Assembly: GCA_003971905.1 (NCBI GenBank)
Contig: RSEE01000097.1
Coordinates: 124,001 to 188,000 of the forward strand
From: Moniliella sp. 'wahieum'
Lineage: Eukaryota > Basidiomycota > Moniliellomycetes > Moniliellales > Moniliellaceae
Reading direction: 5' to 3'
DNA: 64,000 nucleotides
The notes beneath the pieces are model-generated. The model did not search any database, was not told the DNA's origin, and worked only from the letters and a program-made list of their open reading frames with translations. A program made the translations under genes and the position numbers. Below, piece by piece: positions 48,106 to 61,625 of this stretch. Within the stretch, counting starts at the first letter, position 1. Each line of letters opens with the position of its first letter.

Positions 48106-49852
48106 TTACAGTTCGTCATCCTCCTCCCCCTCCACATCCGACAGCAGATGCGCACGTGACGCCCTTGGCCTCGCCCCGGCCCAGCGCGGCCCCCAGCCGC
48201 CCACTCCGCTCCTCCACCTTGGACTTGGACTTGGACTTGGACTGCTGCCCTCGCTCGTCCGCACTCGCATCTGCTCCCCACGAGCCCAGTTCGGGCTCAG
48301 GTGCAGAACGCCTGCTCCCTCCCCCGGGCACCTTGTCCGTCTGGGAGAGCGAAGAGCGGGGTGAGCGGGACGAGCGAGAAGGGCGGGAGGGCTGGAGGAT
48401 ACGAAGGTCAACGTGCTCCGATGCCCTCCATCCGCCTCCTCGTCCTCCGACACGTCAAACAGCGTGGCACTCGTTGCACTTTCGCTGCGTGTGTGCCGCG
48501 CCGACTGACCCGGGGCGGAGCGGCGGGACCAACTGGGCCGGTGGCTGTGGCTGTGGCTGTGGCTGTGGCTGTGTCCGCCGCGCCTAGCAGGCACCTCGCC
48601 GGCCGGGCGTGTCCATTGCTCTGACGCTCGGCCGGCGGGACCCCGTGGCCCGTAACGAGGCTCATGCGTGCGTCTTCGGTGATTGGGTCGTAGAGACGGT
48701 TCATGTTCAAGAGGTAGACGCCTACGAAGATGACCACAAACCCACATAGTAGCGACACGGCGGGCGCAGCACCTTGCGTGTTGAACCCGCGAAAGAGCAG
48801 GAAGGAGGCGAGGATGGTGCTGGTGGTAAACATGACGTAGTAGATCGGGTTGACTACGTTGGTGGAGAATCTAGGTGGTGCAGCGAGAGGAGAGAGAGAA
48901 ACAAGTACCATGTGCTGTCAGTTCTGCAAGTTTGGAACGGAGAGGGAGAGGGAGGGGCGGGTGGGGAACCTACTGGTCCAATGCTTTGTTAAAGTAATTC
49001 ATCTGCACCAAGATGCAAACGACGACGACGATGGCAAAGCCATAAGTGGAGGGTGTGTGAACTGATGGAGCCGTTGAGGGTGAGTTTGAGAGCGATGCCA
49101 AACGCTTTGACGGACATGACCGAGATGGAGCCAACGGAAGAGCAGATGGAGATGTACACAACGGTGTCCTCTTACCCCACCTCGGCACCACCCAAAAAAT
49201 CATTCCCACCGCAAACACGCACACCGCGACGCAATACGTGCCAAACGGCAGCTGCATCGCATACCCCAACATCTCATCCACCGTTCGGATCTCCTTATCT
49301 TCCGGCGCATTGAGAATAATCAGCAGCGTGCCGACCAGGCACAACGTACAGCCTACGCGGCCTAGCCGGCCCAGCTCTTCATGGAGGATAAACGACGCCA
49401 ACACTGCCCCAATCAGCACCGACAAGGCGCCCAACGGCGTGACCAAATCGGCGGCGCAAATGTATACGCTGCAAAATTCGCAATCTCACCAATCACCATA
49501 CATGCCACCCGGCCCACCAGATCGGGTTGGCAAGGTACGTATGTTGTTCGCTCGCTAGCTCGCCCGCCGCATCGCCCGCATCAATCAGACCCTTCTTGGT
49601 GATGATGAAGCTGGTGCCAATAGCGAGCGAACTGCTGATCGCCAGCCCGAGTCCAATCCACTTTTCCCGCCCTAGGTTGGGCATGTACCCGCCCCCGTCC
49701 GTCTCGTCGGCGGGGAGCGGGGGGGGGGAAGCAAGGGCGGGCGGGTCGAGGGGCGTCTGGTCGGCAGGGAGGGGGTGGGGAGAGGTGGGGCCGGGCGCAG
49801 GCCGCGCTGGACCAGCGCGAGCGGGGCCGGGGCGGCAGGGAGGCAGAGACAT
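48106..49852 (-). CDS. NIPA-type (DUF803) magnesium transporter
   Basis: Multi-pass membrane protein of the NIPA family, predicted to move Mg2+. Minus strand. Family blocks in order: KWIGLGLAISSSLAIGTSFI (TM1), YLANPIWWAG, MVIGEIANFAAYTF, VTPLGALSVLIGAVLASFIL, GCTLCLVGTLLIILNAPEDK, FAIVVVVCILVQMNYFNKAL, then after an intron (48871-48973, 103 nt) FSTNVVNPIYYVMFTT and LLCGFVVIFVGVYLLNM. The cytosolic tail of about 190 residues has an (HS)5 run and ends LLSDVEGEEDDEL. Two one-base deletions (near 49512 and 49450) and two near 49090-49170 break the frame. The start given is the ATG at 49850-49852; an upstream Met in another frame (near 49912) begins a hydrophobic signal-like MRWLVPHLLLLLCSLSV and a slip in the C/G run near 49725 could make it the true N-terminus. 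Confidence 0.9.
48541..48575. repeat. (GTGGCT)n coding microsatellite
   Basis: Five to six hexamer units encoding the alternating His-Ser run in the NIPA transporter tail on the minus strand. Confidence 0.85.
48871..48973 (-). other. NIPA intron
   Basis: GTAGGT..CACCTAG on the minus strand, phase 2, joining NKALDQ and FSTNVVNP, both conserved blocks. Confidence 0.85.
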
Positions 49853-50886
49853 ACGCTTAGGCTGCACAGCAGCAAAAGCAGGTGGGGGACAAGCCACCGC
49901 ATGCTCCTCATCCTTCCGAACGCACACCGAACGTGCCGAGGTTCAATGGAAGCCAGGACGCCGAGGCGGTGGTGGCGGTGGCGGCTGTCCATTCGGCCCC
50001 TGAGGCTCAGGCCCCACCCTTACTAGGTTGCTAGTTGCTGCGCCTCGGCGAGGGCGTGGCGCCCCCAAACCGTCCGAGATACAAATGTGAACGTTTTCAC
50101 TCACCCGCTGCTCGCATTCCTGCTCCTACAGGGCACTTGACACGTGACCGCGTGACCGCCAGACCAGCACGTGCTGCTCCATATCAGATGCGCCTAGCCA
50201 GGCCATCCATAAAGCCCAGGGGATGCTAGCAGCCAACTGGGCCGGCGATGATCGAGCGGACCACCACGCCGGCTCAGCTGGCGTCTTCACAGCGTGGAAC
50301 ACCAAATCCTACCAGTCCAACACGAATGCAGGAAGAAGGAGGAAAGAAAGGGATGTGGAAGGGGGGACCAAAAGAACAGCAAAGAACGAACAGCAGTGGG
50401 AGAGGGAAGCAGCAAGCAGCAGCGAAGGGAGGAAGCAATTGAGGCGTTGGCAGACCCAAACCCCTAGAGACCAGGGGGCAGGATGCAAATATGCAAATTC
50501 GTCATGACGGTCAGGCTTGCCGCGCAGCCTCCATAAAGAAGCTAAGCAAGAGAGAGAATGAAGGTCAGCAGTCTGGTCCCAGGCAAACCATCACGAACAC
50601 GAATTGATTGAGCAACGCGAATGGGAATGGAATGGGAATGGGAATGGGAATGGGAATGGGAATGGGAATGGGAATGGGAATGGGAATGGGAATGGGAATG
50701 GGATGGGAATGGGAATGGGAATGGGAATGGGAATGGAATGGGAATGGGAATGCGAATGGGAATGCGAATGGGAATGCGGCAAGACGTACCTGGTAAACCG
50801 TTTGATCCGTTTCGTCTTTCCCACCTTACGCTCGCCGTCCTCTTGGTGCGGGTGAGCCGAGGAGGCCTTGCGTGTTTTCCTCCCGT
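49853..50886. other. Intergenic, NIPA promoter and hexamer array
   Basis: CACGTGACCGCGTGACCG near 50140-50157 is a candidate E-box element about 290 bp upstream of the NIPA start. No gene seen. Confidence 0.45.
50620..50776. repeat. (GGGAAT)n hexanucleotide array
   Basis: About 25 hexamer units over roughly 155 bp, with GGAAT and GCGAAT variants mainly toward the right end. Confidence 0.92.
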
Positions 50887-54102
<3,216 letters not shown>

Positions 54103-54943
54103 GGGGGTGGGGGGGGCGGGGAGGGGGGGGCGCAGCGGGGGCTGGGCAGCAGGCGATAAGCGCTAAGCGGCGCGGGGGCGGAACAGAGGCACTGCGTTTC
54201 GGAGCGGGTGGGGTGGTGGTGGTGGTGGGAGGGCGGGAGGAGGCAGCTGGGGAGGGGCGCGTGGGGCCAGGGAGGCGCGTGGGAGCGGGCGGAATGGGTG
54301 GGCGATGGGCGGGCGCGAAAGGGGGCTGAGGCGTTGGAAGGCAGACCAAGGCCAGGCTGCGATATGGGCTGGGCAACCGGTGCATCATGCATCACCCATC
54401 CCAGCACACAAACCCCCTGGCTGCCCACGCTGCCCCCGGCTGCCCACGCTGCCCCCGCCCCCAAAGCTCTCACGCACCCGCCCCCACGTGACCTCCCTCA
54501 CGCCTCACCGGCCTCACCCTCGTCGACAGGCCCTCTGCGCCGCCCCCAGCTGCCACCTTCTTCGAGTGCGCCGGCTTGTCTCCCTCTGGTCGGGTATGGC
54601 TGTTTCTTTCGTCTTGCGTTGGTCCGGTTGCCATGTTGCTACGATGGCCTCCATTCCTTGGCCCCTTCATGCCCTGACTGCCTATTACGCTTGTCCCTAT
54701 TTTGGTCTGACCAACCTGTTTCTGGTGCCTCGCCTGTCCGTTCGATCGATTCCCGCACCTGCCCGACCCATCTTTCTTGCCTCGCAATTTGCCCCGAGCT
54801 CCAGCCGCAAAATCTCACGTTGACTGTCGCCCCCCCCCCCCCCCTAACCCATGCCCCCCGCTCTTCCTGCCCTTGAGCAAAAAGAAAGCTGCAGATAGAT
54901 GTGCGCTGCCACAGAACAGCATCCAGGACGTTGCATTACGCAG
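54103..54943. promoter_or_regulatory. Upstream region of the kinase and 3' flank of EMC2
   Basis: GGTGCATCATGCATCACCC near 54381-54399 and CCACGTGACC near 54483 are candidate elements. C15 run at 54830-54844. No gene seen. Confidence 0.45.
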
Positions 54944-55950
54944 TTAGGACTTGCTCCCCGCCAGCACCGCCCGCACCATCTCGCGGGTGGTCTTGAGCCC
55001 CGGGGTGTCGGCCTCGCCGGCCGAAGCAGAGTAGGCTTGCAACAACAACTTGTCTGCCAATTTGCTGATCGCTGGCACACGTTCCGGCGTCAGGCTCTGG
55101 CTCTCGGCGGCAGGTACTTTGCCCGACAGAGCTGGGCCGTGCACTGCCACGAGGGATGGAGATGTTAACATGAGGGGGGAAGGCAAGAGGGCACGCCCAG
55201 CACAGCACAGCACAGGGAGACGAAAAAGAAAAATAACGTACCAGTTTCAGCCCCCAGAGCGCGCGCAGTCGTGGACCGCCGGGGCTAGCGGGCGCGCCTT
55301 GGTCCGAGGGATCGACGTCCAACTCGATGACTTGAAGAAAGGTTTTGTAGGCGCGGTTGATGTTGCCCTGGGTATACAGAGTCTCTGCCAGCTGCAAAAG
55401 GAAGAAGCTGTTGGTAGGTTGGAGCAGCACGCATTCCTCCAACGCAAAGCACGCTCGGTCCCAGAGACCTGCGTCGGTGTACAAGCCAGCCAGTTCCAAC
55501 CACGCTTCCGAGTCGGAATAAAAGTGGTCGAGCAACTGGACCAAAGCCTGGATCGCAGTTTCGGTCCGACCCAGCGCTTTCAGCAACGCGATCCGCCGCT
55601 TGGCCACCAACGCATCCGCTGGCTCTTCCACCAACGCCGCATCGTACAGTTCAATGCCGCCTCGGGCTCAGGCCCACCTCCAACAACGCACCTTGCAAGC
55701 ACTTGGTCCGACTCGAGTCGGGGAACTTGAATGCCACACGCTCAATGCACGCAATTGCCAAATCACGGTTGCCCACATCCAGCGCCGCATACGCCAACTG
55801 TTCCAGCGTCGGCCACACTTCGTCCCCAATCTTGGCCAACGCTCCGGAACTGAGCAACGCCTCGCCCACCGCTACCACCTTGGCGCTCTGGGTGCGGTCG
55901 GGCACGCGGCGCTGCTCAGCAAGAAAAGCAATTCCGTCCATGGCCGGCAT
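54944..55950 (-). CDS. EMC2: ER membrane protein complex subunit 2 (EMC2)
   Basis: TPR protein on the cytosolic side of the ER membrane complex, which inserts tail-anchored and multipass proteins. Minus strand from the ATG at 55948-55950. TPR helices are visible: WPTLEQLAYAALDVGNRDLA, FPDSSRTKCLQGALLE, then the EMC2 hallmark ALVAKRRIALLKALGRTETA, YSDSEAWLELAGLYTDAGLW, CFALEECVLLQPTNSFFLLQ, LAETLYTQGNINRAYKTFLQ. An intron at 55144-55241 (GTACGT..GGCAG) separates LRALWGLKL from the last exon, which ends MVRAVLAGSKS at 54944. One join is needed near 55650. The length, about 300 residues, is normal. It is head-to-head with the small membrane protein at 56300. Confidence 0.9.
55144..55241 (-). other. 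EMC2 intron
   Basis: 98-nt intron, GTACGTTA..GTGGCAG on the minus strand. Confidence 0.8.
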
Positions 55951-56299
55951 TTTTCGCGCGAGGGGGCCAGAAAGGCAGGGCGGAGGTGGAGGTGGAGGTG
56001 GAGGTGGAGTTGGAGATGGCCACGAGGGCTAGGGCCTTACTAGGTAAGATGGGGGGGAAGTGGGGGCCTTCGCAGCCCAGCGGCAGTGGGTCGCTGGTCG
56101 CTGGTCACCGGTGCCAATCATGCGTCACGTCCGAAATGGGCGTGGCAGTCCGCATTACCTAAGAGCAAAGTACAATGTTGCAAGCCCGCGGAGGCGTTGG
56201 GCTGGATTTCTAAGCCAAGCTACGCTCTGCTACGCTGCTGGTTCCTGCCCCCTCGGTCGCTCGCCGTCACCACCAGGGTTGCCCCACGACACCGACACT

Positions 56300-56948
56300 A
56301 TGGTACGTCCGGTGGTCTTGGTGCTATGCACTCAGACTCAGGCCCAACTGGGTGGTAGCCGCTTGGTCCCCCCCGCTCCCCCCGCCCGATGGAACACTGA
56401 CGATTGACTCCACTCCCCCCTGCTGTGTTCTTCTTTGGGTACTGCCTGTGCTTCGCAGGCGCACGGAGAAGAGAAACAGGGATACAGGCCTTGGACGCCT
56501 CTTGGCGGAAAACAACCCAAGTGCGTACCCCCCCCCCCCTCCCGTACTTCTCTTCCCTCCCTCGTGCTCCGCGAGACTAACTTTTGCGTTCCCCAGCCCG
56601 GCACGGTGGAAGGTCAACACGGCGATCGGCATGGCCGGCCTCATCTTTATCAACTACTTTGCCTTCCGCATGGAGATGGGCGACCGGGTGGTACGTGTGT
56701 CCGTTTGGAGGTGGGGTGCTTTGAGTGTTGGGGTGCTTTGGGTGCTGCGACCTGGCAGAGAGATAGCGCGCGCGTGTGTGTGTTGCGATACTGACGCTCT
56801 TGTTTGTTCTTGGTAGACGTACCACCGTCTGCCTGTACGGTGGACGCCGTCGATGCTGTGGCACAAGCAGTTCACCTCGGGCGAGTACGAGGCGGATCGG
56901 TCGCTGTTTGAGCACCCGGCTGGCCACCATCAGGAGGAACACCATTAA
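56300..56948 (+). CDS. Small single-pass membrane protein, four exons
   Basis: 96 residues. Exon 1 is only the ATG (56300-56302). Introns are 56303-56458 (GTACGT..CGCAG), 56521-56596 (GTGCGT..CCCAG) and 56691-56816 (GTACGT..GGTAG); exons of 62, 94 and 132 nt follow, the phases add up exactly, and no frame break is needed. The protein starts MAHGEEKQGYRPWTPLGG, has one hydrophobic helix (NTAIGMAGLIFINYFAF), then a basic/aromatic stretch ending WHKQF and a His/Glu-rich tail. Size, single helix and the HG..YRPW..GG..PNPARWK pattern are reminiscent of small accessory subunits of mitochondrial respiratory complexes, but the family was not identified. Confidence 0.75.
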
Positions 56949-57476
56949 GCCTTCCAGTCGCGGTCGAGTACATGAACGTTGAACCCTGATCCTCCGAGCG
57001 TACTGATACGGAGTACTGCGTGTGCTGCGCTGGGAACGAAGTTGCCATAGCGCGAGACGCGGAGGATGACGAGACCCAGTTCGAGACACCAAAGTGCTGA
57101 TAAGGCCTAAAGGTTGGATCGACGCGGGAGACTAGAACGGTTGTGTGTGGTGGTGTGCTCCAGGGAAAAATAAGAACGACTCGACCCAGGCTGAGAGGAG
57201 CATACAACGGGCTAGCTAGCTACCGGGTTGGCTCGTAAATCTCAGTCCCAGGCAACTAACTGCCACGATGGGTGAGTGACTAGCCCCCCAAGCCAGTTGC
57301 TAAATTCCAAACGCCTCTTCCACACATGATGATTGTGCGTGCTTGGGAGATGGTTGTGTGAGGGGATGGTATCAGTGGTTGACGAGTACCAGGGTTTGAG
57401 TACCGCCTCGACGGAAAAGAGTAGGAAAGCAGAACAGGGGAAATTGGGGAATTTATGCCCGGGAAGAAAAAAAAAA
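56949..57476. other. Intergenic, 3' flank of small gene and tRNA
   Basis: ATGAACGTTGAACC near 56970. No copy of the dispersed repeat was seen next to this tRNA. No gene seen. Confidence 0.5.
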
Positions 57477-57573
57477 CGTTCCATGTTGGGCTCGAACCAA
57501 CGACCTCCCGATGCCAAAGGGGCATAGGCCGTGTGTAACAGTCGGACGCTCTAGCCAACTGAGCTAATGGAAC
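57477..57573 (-). tRNA. tRNA-Asn(GUU) with intron
   Basis: Minus-strand copy: mature part matches the tRNA at 37090-37188, acceptor GTTCCAT/ATGGAAC, T arm TTCGAGC, anticodon GTT. The intron is 23 nt and differs from the other copy near its 5' end. An A10 run on the plus strand (57467-57476) gives the Pol III T-run terminator. Confidence 0.92.
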
Positions 57574-57859
57574 AGGTGATTAGGTAGTTAGCCTATTAGG
57601 AAAAAGGCGGCTGACAAGCAAGCATTCATGCTGGTAGACATAGGTGGTTTATATTGAAGGCTGGCAATCAACGAGGGGACAACCACCTTCGTCTCCCCCC
57701 GTCTGCAGCATCCCTCGGGTGGCTTTGGTTGATGCGATTGCCCTCCACGATGCCCACTGCGCCCCCGCTGCCTCGGATGCCCACCACCGCCCTCCAGCTC
57801 GGCTCTCGCCTGTATGCTGCCGCTTAAACTCCGGCCGCCTCGCGGCCTTGGACCCTGGC

Positions 57860-59592
57860 ATGCCCATGCCCATCCCCCTCCCCACCACCAGCACCACTGC
57901 TCCCGTTTCCCTCGTGCCCCATGCTGAGGGCCATCCCTCGCCTCCTTCCCCGGCTCCTGTGCCCGCTCCCGCGTGCGGTGTCTCTGGCTCTGACCAAGTA
58001 ACGATCAAGCGGCTGGAGACCAATGTCAAGGACCTCGCCAAGCTTGTCCATACCCTCGACCACGGCATGACCACTGTTCTCTCCAAGCTCTTTTCCCTTG
58101 CCGATATGCAGGATGTCGTGCAGACCGTCCCGCCGACGATCAAAGAATCGGGTATGTATCCGTTTGTGCTCTGTCCTCTTGGGTGCCAACACAATGGTCG
58201 AAGAGGGGTGAAAAGGCTGACGACCTGAGGACGTGTTTTTGTATTTGGTGGCCTCTATCGGTCGGCATAACAGCGGACCAGCTGAGGGCTGAGCAGGCCA
58301 AGATGGCGCGTGCGATCGAGGGTCAGTTGGACAGCATCCAACAACACATGTTGATGCAACAAGACGCAAGCAAAAAACAGGTCCGTATATCCCCCCTCCC
58401 ACCTTCCCTTGCATTCCCTCCTCTCTTTGTCTTCCCCCAAAAAGCAACGTATGGAGAGGAAGCTGAGTCGCACCCCCCATTCCTTGCATACACCAGCCTA
58501 TGCCGGTCGCCGCGTGCCAAGTCACCGACCTTGCGACGCAAGTGGAAACCGTCCAAACTCACCTCCAAACCCTGCACACCAAGCTCGACACGCTGCTGCC
58601 CGCTTGTCTGCCCCCCAACCTGAATCCCTTACAACAAGCCGTCGATGGAATGGCGCAGTCTCTGGCGCTCGGCATTGCGAGTGTGAAAACGCATCTGGCA
58701 CAGCTCGACGATACCGTTGCCACCGAGGGGAGCAAGTGGAAAACGGGGTTAGAAGCAGTACTCAACGCCCAGGCGGATGCCGTGCAGGCGGTACAGAGGA
58801 TGCACCACACTCCTCTCCACGGCCACCAACGTGGTCTGGATAACGTACTTGACGCCGTGCATTCCCTGGCAGAAAAAGTTACGCTTCTCATGCCCTTGGC
58901 ACACTCGGGTCCACCTCCCCCTCCAGCCTCATGTACCACCAACCCTCCACTTGCTATTCCGACCACCCCCGTCCCCTTCCTACTCTTCATGCACACACAA
59001 TGTCGTCCGACCAGACCGTCATACCTCCCTCCCTCCCCGCCGAAGTCCCCGCCCACTCGCCCCGCCCACATCCACATCCACATCCACATCCAGACCCACG
59101 CCCACACCCTTCATCTTCCCTCGCCGGCACCCGTTCGCCCTGCGACCTATTTGCGGTGGTTCACCAGCGGGAACAAATCCAGGTCCAGGACGAGTCCCAG
59201 ACGGATGTGGAGGTGGAGATGGAGATGAATTGTACCTCGGTCCCCGTTCCCAACACGCTCGAGATGCGGGGCAAGTTGCGTCCCCGTTGCGCGCCCGCGG
59301 CAAACGGGATGGACATGCAGCCTGCCACCCACCTCGCACGCCCACGCCCCCCGCCCCTCCTCCCAACGGCAAGGCCAAGGGCGAACCGGGCGGGAAGGCC
59401 AAGGCCAAGCGCGAACCGGGGGGGAACGCCAAGATCAAACGCGACCCCGCTGGACACAGGAAAGTCAAACGCGAACGTGAACGCGAACGCGAGCCAGCTG
59501 GGCACGGCAAGGTCAAGCGCGACATACAGTGCCCGATCACAAGAGCCGAGCTTCGTCGCCCACTGCACAAGCGGCCGCCGCCGTCGTCGTAG
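57860..59592 (+). CDS. Coiled-coil protein with Lys-rich repeat tail, unknown
   Basis: Family not recognised. From the ATG at 57860 a Pro-rich start leads to heptad-patterned helices (VTIKRLETNVKDLAKLVHTL; QLRAEQAKMARAIEGQLDSI; VTDLATQVETVQTHLQTLHT; SVKTHLAQLDDTVATEGSKW). Introns: 58152-58273 (GTATGT..AACAG, phase 1) and 58381-58496 (GTCCGT..ACCAG, phase 0). The C-terminal part, after joins near 58800-58930 and 59280, is His/Pro-rich then basic, with repeated G-K-A/V-K-x-(E)-P-G/A-G units (GKAKGEPGGKAKAKREPGG). The stop is at about 59592. An earlier in-frame Met is not ruled out. The form suggests a small structural or tethering protein. Confidence 0.5.
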
Positions 59593-60450
59593 GCGCACCC
59601 TGAGTACCACGGCCGGTCTGGGTCTGGGCAGGGCCTGCCCGCCATGCCAAGGAGCACAAGGCCACGCGAAGGCGGAAGGAGGCGGTAGCTTCAGCTCACT
59701 GTAACATGTAATGGCTTGTTGACGGTTCCCAATTCCAGGTACCCTGGTTGAGGGGGGTATGGGTCTAGACTATAAAATAGTATGGTACGGAAGGCACGGT
59801 GTTTCTTTTTGTTGGGGCGTGTTTTGTGTTCCCAGTTTTGCGGGCCAACATCTTACATGGATACCGCACCATGTGCACGATGAGCAGGCCACTATATGAT
59901 CCAAACTAGAGTCTGTGCCGCCAGGGATGCTAGGAAGGAAGAGAGATCTTTGGGCAGAGATCAAGGAGCGGATGCGGCAAGGTGGAAACCTAACGGAAGA
60001 GAGAAGAGTGGCCGAGAGGCGAATGTGGTGAGACGCAGATTGAGCTTTAATTCGTGAGCCTTTTGGAGGCTGTCAGACACTGCTATGTGGGATAAGAAAG
60101 GGTCGGCACATCGTGCTTCGAAGTTATAGCTGAGCCCAAGAAGGGAGATAGATGTACGAAGGTGGGTTTGGCGGGGTGCCACTCAGTGACGATTTCCCGG
60201 CAGGCGTGGTCGTCGGTATATAAATACGTCGCTCTGGGATTTGTAAACCGGCGTACTAACTCGCTCAGATAGGCTCTTAACGCCACGGATCCTTGTAAAT
60301 CAATCTATTCGAAACGAATGATATAGACTACCTGTGCACACTCCAACAGCTGGTTTCCCAAAGGATATAATGGACATGCGGATGGACCAAGGTTGGGGTG
60401 CACCCAACACAGTTTTGGAAGAGAGAGGAATAGGAGCCAAGGACCTAAGC
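59593..60450. other. Intergenic, RPL3 3' flank
   Basis: TATAAAATAG near 59771 on the plus strand has no gene after it. No gene seen. Confidence 0.5.
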
Positions 60451-61625
60451 TTACTCGAAGACAGCCTTGAGCTTGCGCGGGCCGAGGAAAGCGTCGGCCT
60501 CCTCGCGGGTCTGGAACTGACCGTGACCGTGCTTGGACGAGGTGTCGATCCACTTGAGAGCGACGTTCTCGAGCGCAGCACGCGAGGTGTGGTGGGCCAT
60601 CGACTTACGGAGAGTCACCACGCGCTTCTTGGTGCCGGGGATAGAGCCCTTGAGTAGGACAAAGTCCGAGTTGACGATACCGTAGTGGGGGAAACCACCC
60701 ATGGGCGTGATGGCCTTCTTGGTAGCGTCAAACTCGGTCGAGCCCGAACCTTCCTCCGAGCCAGTCGCGATGCGGTAAATCTTCTTGTTCAGCTCGGTAC
60801 GGTGGTGGTACCCGTCCTGACCGGCACGCGCAACGGTGAAGCGCACGTTGGCCGGGTGCCAGGCACCAATGCAGGCAACCTTACGCAGACCACGGGGGTC
60901 TTGCGAGGAAGCTTCTTGACGCCCCAACGGGCCACCACACCCTCGTTACCGTGACCCTTGGTGATCGAGATAACGTCAACAATCTCGTTCTCGGCAAAGA
61001 CCGACTTGAGGTCGACCGTCTTCTCAAAGTGCTCCTTGGCAAAGTCGACCTTGTCGGAGATAGAGCCACCGTTGACCTGGATCTCCATCAGGTGCGCCTT
61101 CTTCTGCTTCAGGCCAGTCTTGGAGAGCTGGGTGTGGGCAAGCACACGGACGACCGTGCAGTACTTGCGGATGCGCTCCAGCTCCTTGCTGATCGAAGCA
61201 CCGCCATCCTCAGAGTACTTCTTGGCGTAGGTAGTGAACGCCTTGCGCTTGGAGCGGTACCAGTTCTTGTAGAAGCGACGCTTGACTTCCTCGGACAGGT
61301 GCTCGGCCCAGACGGTGGTCAGGGCACGGAGACCCTTGGGCGTCTCAATGTAACCAACGGCACCCACAACCACCAGAGGAGGCGCCTCGACGACGGTAGC
61401 CGACTCGACAATCTCCTTCTTGTGCATCTTGGACCCGGGGCGCTCGAGCTCACGCACAATGTGGGTCATGCCGGCCTTGTAGCCCAGGAAGGCGGTCAGG
61501 TGGACGGGCTTCTTAGGGTCGTCCTTGGGGAACGCACGCACGCGGCCGCGCGGGTGGGCGGCACGCTTGCGCGGCAGGAAGGCAGTGCTGCCGTGACGGG
61601 GGTGCTCGTACTTGCAGTGGGACAT
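60451..61625 (-). CDS. RPL3: Large-subunit ribosomal protein uL3 (L3)
   Basis: Core 60S protein that reaches into the peptidyl-transferase centre. Minus strand, ATG at 61623-61625, TAA at 60451-60453, about 390 residues, the normal size, with no intron. It opens [20 protein letters not shown] and has the L3 blocks [71 protein letters not shown] (with the His that is methylated in yeast at the family position by knowledge, not visible here) and [17 protein letters not shown]. One frame change at the G run 60894-60898 (one base short) lies within RKTPRGLRK. In most fungi the first residue is followed by SHRK; here SHCK. Confidence 0.96.

Noticed and set aside
50603-50855. Open frames through the GGGAAT array (repeated Gly-Asn, Trp-Glu or Gly-Met)
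   Set aside because: Frames stay open because a hexamer repeat has no stop; not genes.
59770-59782. TATAAAATAG as a promoter
   Set aside because: No gene follows on that strand before RPL3, which is on the other strand.
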